Assembly: GCA_947626475.1 (NCBI GenBank) | Contig: CANQSK010000001.1 | Location: forward strand, 1 to 64,000 | Source of the DNA: an uncultured Lachnospiraceae bacterium | GTDB taxonomy: Bacteria; Bacillota; Clostridia; Lachnospirales; Lachnospiraceae | Direction of reading: 5' to 3' | Length of the DNA stretch: 64,000 nt | In this document: positions 40,579 to 49,929 of the stretch, in pieces | Position numbering within the stretch: the stretch's first letter is position 1 | Layout: every line of letters begins with the position of its first letter | Notes under the pieces: model-generated | Database searches by the model: none | The model's input: only the letters and a program-made list of their open reading frames with translations | Told to the model about the DNA's origin: nothing | Program-made: the position numbers and the translations under genes

Positions 40579-41886
40579 ATGGAAAAATGGATCCAGGAAC
40601 CCGCTCGCAGCGTACCCGTCGCCGCCTGTCCGGACGTACTCGTTCTTGGCGCCGGTCCCGCCGGGGTCAGCGCGGCCATATCAGCGGCCAGAGAAGGGGC
40701 CAGCGTCCTGCTGGTGGAGCAGACCGGAGACGTGGGAGGAATTGCCACCGCCGGCCTGATGAGCCACTGGACCGGTCAGACAAAAGGAGGAATCTATGAA
40801 GAGATCCTGAACCGCTCTTCCGATCTGCCGGGAACGGAGCCCTTGTCTTCCGCCACCCGTCAGACCATCAATACCGAAAAACTGAAGAATGTCCTGTTCG
40901 ACATGCTGTCAGAAGCCAACATTCAGATTCTTCTCTATACCTTTGCCTGCGAACCGGTTATGGAAAAGAACCGGATAACCGGCGTGATCGTTGAGAATAA
41001 GTCAGGCAGACAGGCAATCCTGTCCCGAATCACCATTGACGCCACCGGAGACGGCGACATTGCCGCCCGCGCAGGCGCGGCCTATGTCACCGGAAGACCG
41101 GCCGACGGTATGATGCAGCCGGCAACGGTTATGTTCAAGATTGGCGGGGTTGATTACAGCAGAGCCGTATTTCCGAGAAAATTTGAAGATTATATCACGA
41201 TTCCAAAAGGAGAAATTCAGGATCTCGGCAAAAAACATCTTCCGTTTCCCGCCGGTCATGTGCTTTTGTATCCAACGACCATTTCCGGCGTCGTCACATG
41301 CAATATGACTAACTGTATCAATGTTGACGGGACCCGAACGGAAGACCTCACCCGGGCGACCCTCGTCTGCCGCGGACAAATGGATGACATTATTCGTTTT
41401 CTGCGGGAATACGTTCCCGGTTATGAAAACTGCTGGCTGTTCTCATCCGCCTCCCTGATAGGGATACGCGAGACACGCCATTTTGCGGGACTTTATACCC
41501 TTACGGAGCAGGATATCCGGGACGCCAGAGTCTTTGATGACTGGGCGGTCACCAACGCCAGCTTTAACTTTGATATCCATAACACGTCCGGTTCCGGTCT
41601 GGATTCCGCGGGGGAGCAGGCTTCCTTCAAAAGCACCTTTTACACCGTTCCCTACGGCTGTCTGGTTCCGGAACAGATTGATAACCTGCTTCTTGCGGGA
41701 CGGAACATTTCCGGTACCCACAAAGCTCATTCGAATTATAGGGCCATGCCCATATGCGCCAATATAGGGCAGGCGGCAGGAATCGCCGCTGCTGTCTGCG
41801 CAAGAGAAAATGTTTTGCCCAGAGACATGGATGTGAAAAAGCTGCAGACGCGGCTCCTGGCCCAGGGCGTTCTTCCTCCTCGATAG
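40579..41886 (+). CDS. FAD-dependent oxidoreductase
   Basis: DVLVLGAGPAGVSAAISAAREGASVLLVEQ; LLLAGRNISGTHKAHSNYRAMPICANIGQAAG. Confidence 0.93.
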   Translation: MEKWIQEPARSVPVAACPDVLVLGAGPAGVSAAISAAREGASVLLVEQTGDVGGIATAGLMSHWTGQTKGGIYEEILNRSSDLPGTEPLSSATRQTINTEKLKNVLFDMLSEANIQILLYTFACEPVMEKNRITGVIVENKSGRQAILSRITIDATGDGDIAARAGAAYVTGRPADGMMQPATVMFKIGGVDYSRAVFPRKFEDYITIPKGEIQDLGKKHLPFPAGHVLLYPTTISGVVTCNMTNCINVDGTRTEDLTRATLVCRGQMDDIIRFLREYVPGYENCWLFSSASLIGIRETRHFAGLYTLTEQDIRDARVFDDWAVTNASFNFDIHNTSGSGLDSAGEQASFKSTFYTVPYGCLVPEQIDNLLLAGRNISGTHKAHSNYRAMPICANIGQAAGIAAAVCARENVLPRDMDVKKLQTRLLAQGVLPPR

Positions 41887-41942
41887 CGCAGTTAACATTA
41901 TAAAACCAATCTCTGATCAGTTTGACGGCATAGCCGCCATAC

Positions 41943-41979
41943 GAAATAACAGCCGGAAATAAATCCCGGCTGCTATTTC
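41943..41979. terminator. Bidirectional terminator between convergent genes
   Basis: GAAATAaCAGCCGG...CCGGCTGcTATTTC. Confidence 0.8.
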
Positions 41980-42070
41980 TACTATCTCATCCTTATAACC
42001 CGCCTTTCTGCGAAAGGCACCGATGGGGTTATGAAACCCGTTTCCGTCTTTTGCTTTCTTTAATTTCCCA

Positions 42071-43288
42071 TCAGAGGCCGAAAACATCACTGAACCCGGT
42101 GCTGTCCAGGACATCGCGGACCGTATCGTTCACGTGCAGGATTCGGAACTGCCCCTGCTCTTTGCCCGTATGCTTAAACATAATGAGCATGACGCGCAGC
42201 CCGGCCGAGGACGTGTACTCCAGGCCCTCAAGGTCAAGGGTGATATCCTGAACGCTATTCTCCGCGGCGACAGCCTGAAACATACCCAGAAGCTCCGGCG
42301 CGCTGATGGAATCCAGCCGTCCTTTCAGCCGCAGCGTGAGAGCGCTGCCTGTCAGAGACTGTTCCGCGGTCAGTCCGGCTGTTTCCATATGGTCTGTCTT
42401 TTCTGTCCTCTCCCCGTCCGGAGTCATGATCCAGACATTGATCTTTTCCAGGGCTGCCGCTATGGCATCGCGTTGGGCCGGCGTGCAGGCATAGAGAGTC
42501 CGAAGGCCCAGACGATCCAGCCCGGTGATGGGACGGCGCTCCGTCTTCAGGCCAAAGCTCTTCAAAAATTCCAGCTTCTCGTCAGCACTGGCAAACACAG
42601 GCGCGTGATTCGCGTCGGCCGTCTTTTTGATAACCTGAGAATTTACAATCTGGCTGAAATGTCCGCCCTCGCCTCCGGAAATCGCCTGAGCGATGGCAAA
42701 GAAATAATCGTCGCTCTCAAAATCCGTGGTGATCCAGCAGCCGCCGTGCTCCGCCAGCACCTCCGCAAAATTGCTGACCATAGCGGACATCTCACTTTTG
42801 TTCAGGTAGCTGACAAGTCCTTCGGAACTGATGGTAACAGGTCCGGGAAGCTGGTCCGCGGCCTGACGGACGCTGGCGCCGTTGGTCACGTCCACCACCA
42901 GGAACCGGGCCTTTCCGTCCAGAAGCTCTTTCGATACCCGCGTCATATCCTCTGCCACCGCAGGCAGATCGCCGCCGATATACTGATACCCTCTGTCCAT
43001 CAGATACTTGGCTCTGGGCGTATAGCCGCAGGCCAGATCCAGCACGTTCTGATTCCCGGCCGCCTCGATCATGCTGTTTGCCAGGGCGTAACGCAGTTCT
43101 ATGGTGATGGCTCCGATCCTGCTCAAAAGTTCGATCTCAGCCGTCTGTCCGCTCACGTGAGGCGATTTTTCAAACCCCAGCGTCCGCAAAAAGGCGGCGG
43201 CATCCTCATTGCCCACGGCGCTCAGAAGGTTAAGCGTCATCTTCGCCGTGTTGAAGACAGGATTCGTGATCTCATACAATTCATTCAT
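42071..43288 (-). CDS. SAM-dependent methyltransferase fused to C-terminal STAS domain
   Basis: N-terminal VLDLACGYTPRAKYL; C-terminal LTLRLKGRLDSISAPELL...ITLDLEGLEYTSSAGLRVMLIMFK. Confidence 0.85.
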   Translation of the reverse strand: MNELYEITNPVFNTAKMTLNLLSAVGNEDAAAFLRTLGFEKSPHVSGQTAEIELLSRIGAITIELRYALANSMIEAAGNQNVLDLACGYTPRAKYLMDRGYQYIGGDLPAVAEDMTRVSKELLDGKARFLVVDVTNGASVRQAADQLPGPVTISSEGLVSYLNKSEMSAMVSNFAEVLAEHGGCWITTDFESDDYFFAIAQAISGGEGGHFSQIVNSQVIKKTADANHAPVFASADEKLEFLKSFGLKTERRPITGLDRLGLRTLYACTPAQRDAIAAALEKINVWIMTPDGERTEKTDHMETAGLTAEQSLTGSALTLRLKGRLDSISAPELLGMFQAVAAENSVQDITLDLEGLEYTSSAGLRVMLIMFKHTGKEQGQFRILHVNDTVRDVLDSTGFSDVFGL

Positions 43289-43310
43289 TTTGACTCCTCC
43301 TTTTTCGGAA

Positions 43311-44129
43311 TTATTCTTTAAAAATGCCGTACTCCGGCAGTTCCTGCCTGTTAATGATCCTGACGGAGGTTATGAGTACCGGAATATACAGCAGGAAATA
43401 GAACAGATATACTCCGGCCAGGATGATTCCTCCCTCACCGGATCCCACATAGTTGCCAAGGGAAGCATTTCCCATTATAGCAGCCTGCATAGGGAAGAAA
43501 TCATTAATCCCGTGAACGAGAGCGATCATCCACATATTCTTATTCTTCATATACAGTGCCGCCAGGAGAAATCCCAGCGCCCCGGACTGGAGGATCTTTA
43601 ATAGGGACTGCACACAGCCGATCAGATCGTAGCTGCCGCCGAATATATAATCTTCCACATGTACAAATCCAAAGATCAGGGAGGAAAGAAGTACTGCCCA
43701 CAAGATTCCCTTCCGGGTGCCGCCCATCTTTCTCAGAAGTCCGCTGAACAGGACTCCGCGGAACAGGGACTCCTCAAACAATCCGATTGAGGCGCAGAGA
43801 ATGAGAAACTCTATCTCCTTCACCGCCAATCCCTCTGTATTCATCGAATTACCGGAAATCGCTGCTGCTACCATCAGGGCTCCCATAAGGACGGCCAGAA
43901 TCAGAGGATAGACGGACTTACGCAGCGTATCTGCCGCCCCCTCTCTGACGCGGCGCAGGCTGCCGCCTCCGCCCATTGCGGTTATCACCCCGAACAAAAT
44001 GGCAGTCATGACAAAACGCACCACTGACAGCCCCGGAATATCATGTACCGGCAGCTTGATTGCCGCAATACCCATTGCCAGACATACCACAGCAACCGGA
44101 ATCGGATGTTTTCTCATAAATTCTTTCAT
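43311..44129 (-). CDS. CPBP-family intramembrane metalloprotease
   Basis: EESLFRGVLFSGL...FGFVHV...HGINDF. Confidence 0.9.
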   Translation of the reverse strand: MKEFMRKHPIPVAVVCLAMGIAAIKLPVHDIPGLSVVRFVMTAILFGVITAMGGGGSLRRVREGAADTLRKSVYPLILAVLMGALMVAAAISGNSMNTEGLAVKEIEFLILCASIGLFEESLFRGVLFSGLLRKMGGTRKGILWAVLLSSLIFGFVHVEDYIFGGSYDLIGCVQSLLKILQSGALGFLLAALYMKNKNMWMIALVHGINDFFPMQAAIMGNASLGNYVGSGEGGIILAGVYLFYFLLYIPVLITSVRIINRQELPEYGIFKE

Positions 44130-44424
44130 TTCCCCAAGCTCCTTATCTGTAATTATTAATTATTACGCGCTGCCGCTATAAACAACTATTATTGTAGCAT
44201 AACTCCGCTGTTTTTCCGATATGGCCGCGTTGATTTTTTTGTAGTCAAATCTGATTTTTACGCAGTCGCGCGGCAAAGATTCCGGCGCAGGCGGCCTCTT
44301 ATTTTTCTCCTGCATGGTTCTGCCGTTTTTTATATGTCTGAGACAAAATAGATGTGGATTTTTTTGTGATTTACTGTTAAAATGATACCGTCTCCCGGTA
44401 TAGAATTAAAATGAGGATTGAGTT

Positions 44425-45330
44425 ATGGATTTAAAACAAGTGGAATACATCTTGAAGATCGCGTAGGAAAACAATATCACCCACGCAGCCGAAAAGCTGT
44501 TCATTACCCAGTCGGCGCTGAATCAGCAGCTTCTGAAGCTGGAAAAAGAACTGGGAACGCCTCTCTTCTATCGGTCCCGAACTAACTGGCGTCCTACGCC
44601 CGCCGGGGAGATTTATATCCGCGCGGCCAAACAGATGCTGCATATGAAGAAGATTACTTATGACAGGATTCATGATATTGCTGAGACCAAGAAGGGTTCT
44701 CTGACTATCGGACTTACGCCGGGCAGAGGCATCGAAATGTTCACAGCCGTATATCCGCAGTTCCATCAGGAATACTCGGAGATGACCGTAACTCCGGTGG
44801 AACGGGTCGTCATAGAGCTTCAGGATATGCTGGCGGACGACCAGCTGGATATCGCCTTTCTGACTCTCAGTGAAAAAGAGCGGACCGCCGATAATTATAT
44901 TACTTTGCAGGAGGAGGAAATCCTCCTGGTCATTCCCTCAGGCCATCCCCTGAGCCAGTACGCCGCCCCTATCGGCGAACCCTACGCGGTTATAGATCTG
45001 AAGGAGCTCCGATACGAGCCTTTTGTCATCATGCAGAAGTTTTCCACTTTGCGTCATCTAATAGACGATATCTTCAAAGAAAGCGGTTTTAAGCCCCACG
45101 TCATGTTCGAGACCCAGAGCAACGCCACCATTATTTCCCTGATCCGAAGCTGCCTTTGCTGCGGACTGCTTCCGCGCCATTACGTGAAGGACAACCCGCC
45201 GGGAATCGCCTGCTTCGCGCTCCCCAGCCATCCCCACTGGCAGGTGACAGCCTGCTACAAGAAGGACAGCTATCTGACAAAAGCGAGCCAGTACTTTATC
45301 GAACTGGCCCGCAGATACTGGAATTCTTAA
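44425..45330 (+). pseudogene. LysR-family regulator with in-frame TAG at codon 14
   Basis: MDLKQVEYILKIA*ENNITHAAEKLFITQSALNQQLLKLEKELG; rest of the ORF intact. Confidence 0.88.
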
Positions 45331-45333
45331 GCT

Positions 45334-45756
45334 TTAGAATTTGTACAGGTTAAGACCGATCTCGTCGTTCATCTCCCGCTCAACAGTGCAGCCGTCAAAA
45401 GCGGTGACGGTCAGCTCCGCCGTGGCGGATACGCGGCAGGCAGCCATATGGCCGCCTATGGCCTGCAGATTCTCGTCGCACAGGGTTACGTGAATGTGCA
45501 GGTAGGTCTCGCCGTCCTTGGTGGAAATATTTCCGATGATGGAAGTGATCTCCATGGGACAGGCGATCTCCTTTTTCTTGAACACCTTGGTCGAGGTATC
45601 AAACAGGCCTACCACAGCCTGATCCGCGGCGCCCAGTCCCACGATGGAGCCGGCCCTGATCTGCTCTTTCCGGCAGAGTTCCGTAAGCTTCTGCATGATT
45701 TCTTCGCCCTTGTCAAGGCGCACAATATAATGATTTCCCGTTTTCAGATATTCCAT
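45334..45756 (-). CDS. PPC-domain (DUF296) DNA-binding-like protein
   Basis: GSIVGLGAADQAVVGLFD...HIHVTLCDENLQAIGGHM. Confidence 0.88.
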   Translation of the reverse strand: MEYLKTGNHYIVRLDKGEEIMQKLTELCRKEQIRAGSIVGLGAADQAVVGLFDTSTKVFKKKEIACPMEITSIIGNISTKDGETYLHIHVTLCDENLQAIGGHMAACRVSATAELTVTAFDGCTVEREMNDEIGLNLYKF

Positions 45757-45778
45757 AAACGTCTCCTTTTGTTCAGTT

Positions 45779-46687
45779 TTACAGCACCATGCACCACAGC
45801 GGAACGGTGATCAGCGTCATCAATGTGGAGAAGACCACGCATTTCGTGGCAAATTCCACGTCGCCGCCGTATTTGTTGGCCAGAATGGCCGTAGTGCTCG
45901 CGGCCGGCATTGCCGCCAGAAGAACAGAAACCGCCGTGACCAGCGTATCCACTCTGAATATCCGGCAGCCGATCAGGGACAGCAGGGGAATCAACCCAAG
46001 GCGGATCAGCGTAAACCGGACGACCGGAACCGTAACGATTCCTTTCAGGGGAATATCGGCAAAGATCGTTCCGATTAGGATCATGGACAGCGGCATGGTG
46101 CAGGAGCCTACCTCCTGAATCGTCTTTCCCAGCACCTCAGGAAGGGGCAGCTGGCTGATCATCAGCGCCATGCCGATATACACGGCTATAATGCAGGGGT
46201 GCGTCGTCGCTTTTTTGAACGCTTCTTTTTTGCTGCCTGTGTCTGTGAAGCAGGCAAGGCCTGCCGACCACATGACCACCCTCTGAGGTATCAGATAGAC
46301 GGACGCCAGAGCCAGGCCTTCCGCGCCGAATACGCCCTCCGCGATGGGATTCCCCAAAAATCCCGCGTTTGACGCCATGGTGCAGTACTGGAACACCTTC
46401 CTCCTGGCAGGCTCTTCTTTATTGTAGAGAATCCGGCTCAGGATGTAGCACATCACCTGGATCGCCAGAGCGACGATGATAATGACAAGAAAGCTGGTCA
46501 GTGTCTCCAGGGAAAATTCCCTGCGAAAGGAATTGACAATATTGCAGGGCAGGATTAAATCCAAAACCAGGTCAGTCAGAATATCTTTTGACTGACCTGG
46601 AAGGATATTTGTCTTGCGAAGAACTGCTCCCACTATTAAAAGCAGAAACATTTCCGCCTGCAGGTTAATAAGGGATGAAAAATTCAT
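45779..46687 (-). CDS. AEC-family transporter
   Basis: Ten-TM auxin efflux carrier-like sequence. Confidence 0.88.
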   Translation of the reverse strand: MNFSSLINLQAEMFLLLIVGAVLRKTNILPGQSKDILTDLVLDLILPCNIVNSFRREFSLETLTSFLVIIIVALAIQVMCYILSRILYNKEEPARRKVFQYCTMASNAGFLGNPIAEGVFGAEGLALASVYLIPQRVVMWSAGLACFTDTGSKKEAFKKATTHPCIIAVYIGMALMISQLPLPEVLGKTIQEVGSCTMPLSMILIGTIFADIPLKGIVTVPVVRFTLIRLGLIPLLSLIGCRIFRVDTLVTAVSVLLAAMPAASTTAILANKYGGDVEFATKCVVFSTLMTLITVPLWCMVL

Positions 46688-46723
46688 GTAAAGTCTCCTT
46701 AACTGCAGGAGTAATCGCAGTAA

Positions 46724-47863
46724 TTATTTCATGGACATTCCCACACGGATCATGCGGAACAGACGGTCCGCGGCGCCTGCGTACAGCTCCTCAGCTCTCT
46801 CCAGAGCCTCCTCAATATCCATGGCCGCGTTGATGGTGGGAATAATGCTCTCTACGCCGAACTCATAGATCTTTTCGGCGCCGTCCCCCATGCCGCCCAC
46901 AATGGCCACAGCAGGCACGCCCTTTTTCTTACAGCGCATGCCGATCCCGCTGGGCACCTTGCCGAAGGCGGACTGCCAGTCAATGCGGCCCTCGCCGGTG
47001 ACGACCAGATCCGTTCCCTCAAGGAGCGTGTCAAAATCGATCAGATCAAGAACCGTCTCGATTCCGGACTTCAGATTGGCTTTCAGGAATACGCACAGGG
47101 CGGCTCCCAGCCCGCCTGCGGCGCCTGCGCCGGCGATCTTGTCCACGTCAACTCCTGTTTTTTCCAGAAGCAGAGCCGCGTAATTCTTCATGCCGGCTTC
47201 CAGCTCATCCAGAATCTCAGGAGTGCCGCCCTTCTGCTTTCCGAAGGTATAGGTAGCTCCGTCAGGACCGGTGAGGGGATTGTTCACGTCGCACATGACC
47301 GTGATCTCAGCCTCGGCCACTGCCGGGTCAAGACCGGACAGATCGATGTCCGCAACCTTCGCCAGGTCGGATCCGACGCCCTTTAACGGCTTGCCCTCTT
47401 TGTCCAGGAAACGGACGCCCAGGGCAGTCATGGCGCCCATGCCGCCGTCGTTGGTGGCGCTTCCGCCGATAGCGACGGAGATCTTCCGGTAACCGGAATC
47501 CAGGGCGTGCCGGATCAGCTCGCCGGTTCCGTATGTAGTGGTATTCAGAGGATTCCTCCTGTCCGCGGGAACCATGGGAAGGCCGGAGGCGGCCGCCATC
47601 TCAATGACAGCGGAATCGCCGCCGAACACGCCGTAAGAGGCGGTGGTCTCTTCCATCAGGGGGCCATGTACCGGAACGGATACCATCTGTCCCTTCGTCA
47701 CGGCGATAACCGCGTCCACCGTGCCCTCCCCGCCGTCGGCGATGGGCACGCCCATGACCTCACAGCCGGGGAAAATACGGTTCGCCGAGTCCGTCAGAAG
47801 ACGGATAATCTGCTGGGAGGACAGGGTTCCCTTAAAAGAATCAGAAGCAAATAACAGTTTCAT
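46724..47863 (-). CDS. Glycerate kinase (GlxK/GarK type)
   Basis: MKLLFASDSFKGTLSS; GGSATNDGGMGAMTALG. Confidence 0.95.
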   Translation of the reverse strand: MKLLFASDSFKGTLSSQQIIRLLTDSANRIFPGCEVMGVPIADGGEGTVDAVIAVTKGQMVSVPVHGPLMEETTASYGVFGGDSAVIEMAAASGLPMVPADRRNPLNTTTYGTGELIRHALDSGYRKISVAIGGSATNDGGMGAMTALGVRFLDKEGKPLKGVGSDLAKVADIDLSGLDPAVAEAEITVMCDVNNPLTGPDGATYTFGKQKGGTPEILDELEAGMKNYAALLLEKTGVDVDKIAGAGAAGGLGAALCVFLKANLKSGIETVLDLIDFDTLLEGTDLVVTGEGRIDWQSAFGKVPSGIGMRCKKKGVPAVAIVGGMGDGAEKIYEFGVESIIPTINAAMDIEEALERAEELYAGAADRLFRMIRVGMSMK

Positions 47864-47873
47864 AATTCCCTCC

Positions 47874-48773
47874 TCAGATCAGACCGGCTTTCTTCATCTC
47901 AGTTTTGATCTTGTCAAGAACGGGGCCTTCCGGCGTAGCCAGGTTGGGCGTATAAGGAAGACCGATCTCGCGTCCACGCAGATTGGCCATATCCTTGGCC
48001 GCTACCGGGAAGCTGGCACCGTCCATGGACAGGCGGACGGGATTCAGTTTAAACTGAGCCTCAAGAGCGCCTTGGAAATCTCCCGCCACATATTTGTTGT
48101 AGATATCGGTGATCAGTTCCGGCATAAAGTTGGCTGCCGTGCATACGCCGCCCACTGCGCCGTGGCACATGGAAGCGAACAGCAGGGTGTCCTTGCCGCC
48201 GAATACCTTGAAGTTTACGTCTCTGTTTCTGCGGATGAACTCGGAGGTCTGAGTGATGTCGCCGCTGGTATCCTTCATGCCGACAATATTGTCCACCTCA
48301 TGGGCCAGCTTCTCCACCAGATTGGCGGACAGCGTATATCCTACGCGGCCGGGGTTGTTGTACAGAAGAACCGGAGTCTCGGGAACTGCGTCCGCGATGG
48401 TCTTAAAGTGCCGGAACAGTTCGGTTTCCGTGGGCTTTAAGAACATGGGCTGAAGGATTGAAATACCCGCGGCCCCGTTGGCGACGGCCATCTTGGCCAG
48501 ACGCACGCACTTCTTGGTGCTGATGGCGCCGATGCCGAAGTACACGGGAACTCTGCCGGCGGCCTGGTCAACCATAATTTTCAGGCCTCTCTCCATCTCA
48601 TCCTCTTCTACCATATAAAACTCGCCGTTGCTGCCGAAGGCCAGAACACCCAGCACTCCGCCGTCAATCACATAATCAACCTGCTCCCGCAGCTTTTTCT
48701 CATCGATCAGTTCATTCTCATCGATAGGGGTAATGATCGGAACGATAACGCCTTTAATGAAATCGGTATTCAT
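47874..48773 (-). CDS. Dihydrodipicolinate synthase/N-acetylneuraminate lyase family protein
   Basis: VPIITPIDENELID; PVLLYNNPGRVGYTLS; VGMKDTSGD. Confidence 0.93.
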   Translation of the reverse strand: MNTDFIKGVIVPIITPIDENELIDEKKLREQVDYVIDGGVLGVLAFGSNGEFYMVEEDEMERGLKIMVDQAAGRVPVYFGIGAISTKKCVRLAKMAVANGAAGISILQPMFLKPTETELFRHFKTIADAVPETPVLLYNNPGRVGYTLSANLVEKLAHEVDNIVGMKDTSGDITQTSEFIRRNRDVNFKVFGGKDTLLFASMCHGAVGGVCTAANFMPELITDIYNKYVAGDFQGALEAQFKLNPVRLSMDGASFPVAAKDMANLRGREIGLPYTPNLATPEGPVLDKIKTEMKKAGLI

Positions 48774-48800
48774 AGCTTCATCTCCTTCGATATCAGAAAC

Positions 48801-49682
48801 TTATTCAACAGTGGTATTAGCGATCTTCTCGTAATACTTCACAATGCTGGAATGATCTTCCTTCTCGTGGCCGTCAGCCTTCAGTCCCTGCATGATCTCC
48901 ATCAGCTGGCCAGTCAGCGGAACGGGTGAGCTCACTGCATGGGCGGCATTCAGGGCATTGTTCAGATCCTTAATGTGCAAGTCAATGCGGAAGCCGGGCT
49001 TGAAGTTCCTGGCCAGGATCATGGGCACCTTGGCGTCCATAACCGTGGAGCCTGCCAGTCCGCCGCGGATCGCCTGATAGACCAGCTGCGGGTCTGTGCC
49101 GGCCTTCTTCGCGAAGGTAAATGCCTCGGACACTGCCGCGATGTTGGCCGCGACGATGATCTGGTTCGCCAGCTTGGCAACGTTGCCGGAACCGATCTCG
49201 CCTACATACACTACGGAACCTGCCATCACCATAAGCATGTCATAATATTTGTCAAACAGCTCTTTCTTTCCGCCTACCATAACGGACAGGGTTCCGTCGA
49301 TCGCCTTGGGCTCGCCGCCGGATACGGGAGCGTCCAGCATCTGGATTCCGTACTTCTCACACTCCGCGGAGATCGCCTTGCTCTCGGTTGGGTCGATGGA
49401 GCTCATATCGATCAATACAAGACCCTCTTTCGCGCCCTCAGCCACACCGTCCTTACCGAGAACCGCGCTCCTTACATGAGGAGAATTGGGTACCATGGTG
49501 ATGACGACCTCTACCTGTCCGGCCAGCTCCTTGCCGCTCTCAGCAGCCTTGGCGCCGCAGGATACCAGATCCGCAACCGCTTCCTTATTGAAGTCAAATA
49601 CCACCAGCTCGTGACCTGCCTTCACCAGGTTCTTTGCCATGGGGCGTCCCATGATTCCAAGTCCGATAAATCCAATTTTCAT
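48801..49682 (-). CDS. 2-hydroxy-3-oxopropionate reductase family (GarR-like)
   Basis: IGFIGLGIMGRPMAKNLVKAGHEL; DAPVSGGEPKAIDGTLSVMVGG. Confidence 0.93.
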   Translation of the reverse strand: MKIGFIGLGIMGRPMAKNLVKAGHELVVFDFNKEAVADLVSCGAKAAESGKELAGQVEVVITMVPNSPHVRSAVLGKDGVAEGAKEGLVLIDMSSIDPTESKAISAECEKYGIQMLDAPVSGGEPKAIDGTLSVMVGGKKELFDKYYDMLMVMAGSVVYVGEIGSGNVAKLANQIIVAANIAAVSEAFTFAKKAGTDPQLVYQAIRGGLAGSTVMDAKVPMILARNFKPGFRIDLHIKDLNNALNAAHAVSSPVPLTGQLMEIMQGLKADGHEKEDHSSIVKYYEKIANTTVE

Positions 49683-49747
49683 GTCTCGTTACCTTGCCTT
49701 TCTTTTGATTTCTTTTATTTTTGTTTCCTGCCGATGAACCTGTCATC

Positions 49748-49785
49748 AGCTTATGTCTGAATTATAGGCAAATCGGGAAAAAAGA
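49748..49785 (-). promoter_or_regulatory. Sigma-A promoter for the garR-like operon
   Basis: Minus strand TTGTTC-17-TATAAT upstream of 49682. Confidence 0.7.
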
Positions 49786-49929
49786 ACAATACGCGAAATT
49801 CATGAAACTTTCTCGTTTTTTTATGCAAAACGGACAGGATTTCACGAAAACGAAATTTCAGTTCAAAATAATTTCGCTTTCGTTTCAATCCTGTCTTGCC
49901 ATTTCAAAAGCTGTGGCCGTACAATCTTT

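Noticed and set aside
42134-43321. 395-aa plus-strand ORF opposite the methyltransferase-STAS gene
   Set aside because: Minus-strand product has clear domains; plus-strand translation looks like reverse-complement artefact
44464-44466. Pyrrolysine or other recoding at the LysR TAG
   Set aside because: Position falls in the HTH of a transcription factor where Glu/Gln is expected; nothing in the window supports recoding machinery
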